Position numbers and translations under genes: made by a program | Source of the DNA: Actinomycetes bacterium | GTDB lineage: Bacteria > Actinomycetota > Acidimicrobiia > Acidimicrobiales > Acidimicrobiaceae | Direction of reading: 5' to 3' | Assembly: GCA_021823385.1 (NCBI GenBank) | Contig: JAKAOC010000129.1 | Span: 1-6,735 of the forward strand | Length of the DNA stretch: 6,735 nucleotides | Shown here: in pieces, positions 5,878 through 6,735 of the stretch | How positions within the stretch are numbered: position 1 is the first letter of the stretch | Layout of the letters: every line of letters starts with the position of its first letter | The notes under the pieces: generated by a model | The model's database searches: none | What the model saw: only the letters and a program-made list of their open reading frames with translations | What the model was told of the DNA's origin: nothing

Positions 5878-6735
5878 CTAGAAGATCGCCTGCTCCCAGT
5901 GCGCCTCGGCACGGAGCTTCGGCTTGAGCACCTTCCCGCCCGGGTTGCGGGGCAGGCCGTCCTGGCGCACCCAGACGTACTGTGGCACCTTGAAGTCGGC
6001 CAGCTTGGTGCGCGCGAAGGCGATCATTCCCGCGACGTCGAAGGGGACGCCCGGCACCGGCACCACCACCGCTCCGACTTTCTCCCCCATCATCTCGTCG
6101 GGCACGCCGATGACCGCCACCTCGAGCACTCCGGGGTATTCGGCCAGCACGTTTTCGACCTCGACGCAGTAGACGTTCTCTCCGCCCCGGTTGACCATGT
6201 CCTTCTTGCGGTCGACGATGGTGACAAGACCATCCTCGATGCGAGCCATGTCCCCGGTGTGCAGCCAGTGGTCCACGAAAGCCTCGCTGGTCTCCCGGGC
6301 CTTGTTCCAGTAGCCCATGGCCACGTTGGACCCGCGAATGAGCAGCTCGCCCACTCCGGTATGGGGGTCGGGCTCGAGGAGGTCGACCTCCGTGACGGGT
6401 ACCGGGAAGCCCACCGACTCCGCATGGTCCGCCGCGTATTCATGAGGCAGGAAAGTGGCGATCGAAGCCGTCTCCGTCAGGCCGAAGCCGTTGCCGACCC
6501 TGGCGTTGGGGAACGCCGCCATCAGCTTGTGCACCAGATCCGGGGGCATGGGAGCGCCACCGTAAAGCACGTATCTGACCCCTGATTTGTCCACGGCGGC
6601 GAACTCCGACTGCATCAGCGCGTACCAGTAGAGGGCCGGGACCGAGACCACCGTCTCTATCTCGTGGGTGGAAACCGCCTCGATGAGCGCCTTGACGTCC
6701 GGACCGGGGAGAATAACCAGCTTGCCTCCGTAGCC
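5878..6735 (-). CDS. Acyl-CoA synthetase (AMP-forming ligase), 5' partial
   Basis: The C-terminal part, about 286 residues, of a second adenylate-forming acyl-CoA ligase. The frame is open to the right edge; the residues there (YGGKLVILPGPDV, then EAVSTHEIETVVSVPALYWY) are the middle of the family's N-terminal domain, so the start is outside the window and the GTG at 6651 is an internal valine. Motifs seen: VLYGGAPMPPDL, GFGLTETAS (GFGLTE at 6489-6472), MGYWNKARETSEAF, HTGD (6261-6250), the hinge DRKKDMVNRGGENVYCVEVE, VIGVPDEMMGEKVGAVVV, and the catalytic lysine in RNPGGKVLKPKLR (5934-5932). All signature residues in the visible part are intact, so an active fatty-acid or related acyl-CoA ligase (FadD-like) is expected. 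The substrate cannot be read from the sequence. It is not a close copy of the ligase at the left end. The lactonase gene follows after 63 bases, probably in the same operon; the promoter is outside the window. Confidence 0.93.
   Translation of the reverse strand, partial: GYGGKLVILPGPDVKALIEAVSTHEIETVVSVPALYWYALMQSEFAAVDKSGVRYVLYGGAPMPPDLVHKLMAAFPNARVGNGFGLTETASIATFLPHEYAADHAESVGFPVPVTEVDLLEPDPHTGVGELLIRGSNVAMGYWNKARETSEAFVDHWLHTGDMARIEDGLVTIVDRKKDMVNRGGENVYCVEVENVLAEYPGVLEVAVIGVPDEMMGEKVGAVVVPVPGVPFDVAGMIAFARTKLADFKVPQYVWVRQDGLPRNPGGKVLKPKLRAEAHWEQAIF

Noticed and set aside
5743..6585. A 280-codon open frame on the plus strand opposite the lactonase start and second ligase
   Set aside because: His/Asp/Val-rich translation with no family resemblance, opposite two genes with strong motifs.

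Overview
This window is high-GC DNA with tightly packed genes, GTG and TTG starts, and two genes tied to the redox cofactor mycofactocin. That points to an actinobacterium (Actinomycetota), possibly a mycobacterial relative or a deeper lineage such as Thermoleophilia or Rubrobacteria; the sequence alone does not settle which. There are six protein genes and no rRNA, tRNA, transposon, CRISPR array or other mobile element that I can see. No stretch over 300 bases lacks a gene.

Plus strand, left to right: the 3' part of an acyl-CoA synthetase gene (2-1426, start outside the window); a crotonase (enoyl-CoA hydratase/isomerase) gene (1435-2199) that follows so closely its ribosome binding site overlaps the ligase stop; a 106-base gap with an intrinsic terminator; a zinc-type, NDMA-dependent (nicotinoprotein) alcohol dehydrogenase (2306-3415); and mftF, the mycofactocin glycosyltransferase (3408-4895), which begins inside the end of the dehydrogenase gene.

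Minus strand, reading right to left: the 3' part of a second acyl-CoA synthetase gene (6735-5878, start outside the window), then a phosphotriesterase-like lactonase (5814-4837). The lactonase gene and mftF converge and overlap tail to tail by 59 bases.

A reasonable joint reading, which is inference, is a catabolic island. The lactonase would open a cyclic ester, the ligases would activate the acids as CoA thioesters, the crotonase would act on an acyl-CoA intermediate, and the dehydrogenase would oxidise an alcohol with electrons passed to mycofactocin. MftF makes the oligoglucosylated form of that cofactor. The mycofactocin core genes mftA-mftE are absent on both sides of the dehydrogenase-mftF pair, so mftF appears detached from its usual cluster. 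That is the most noteworthy feature here.
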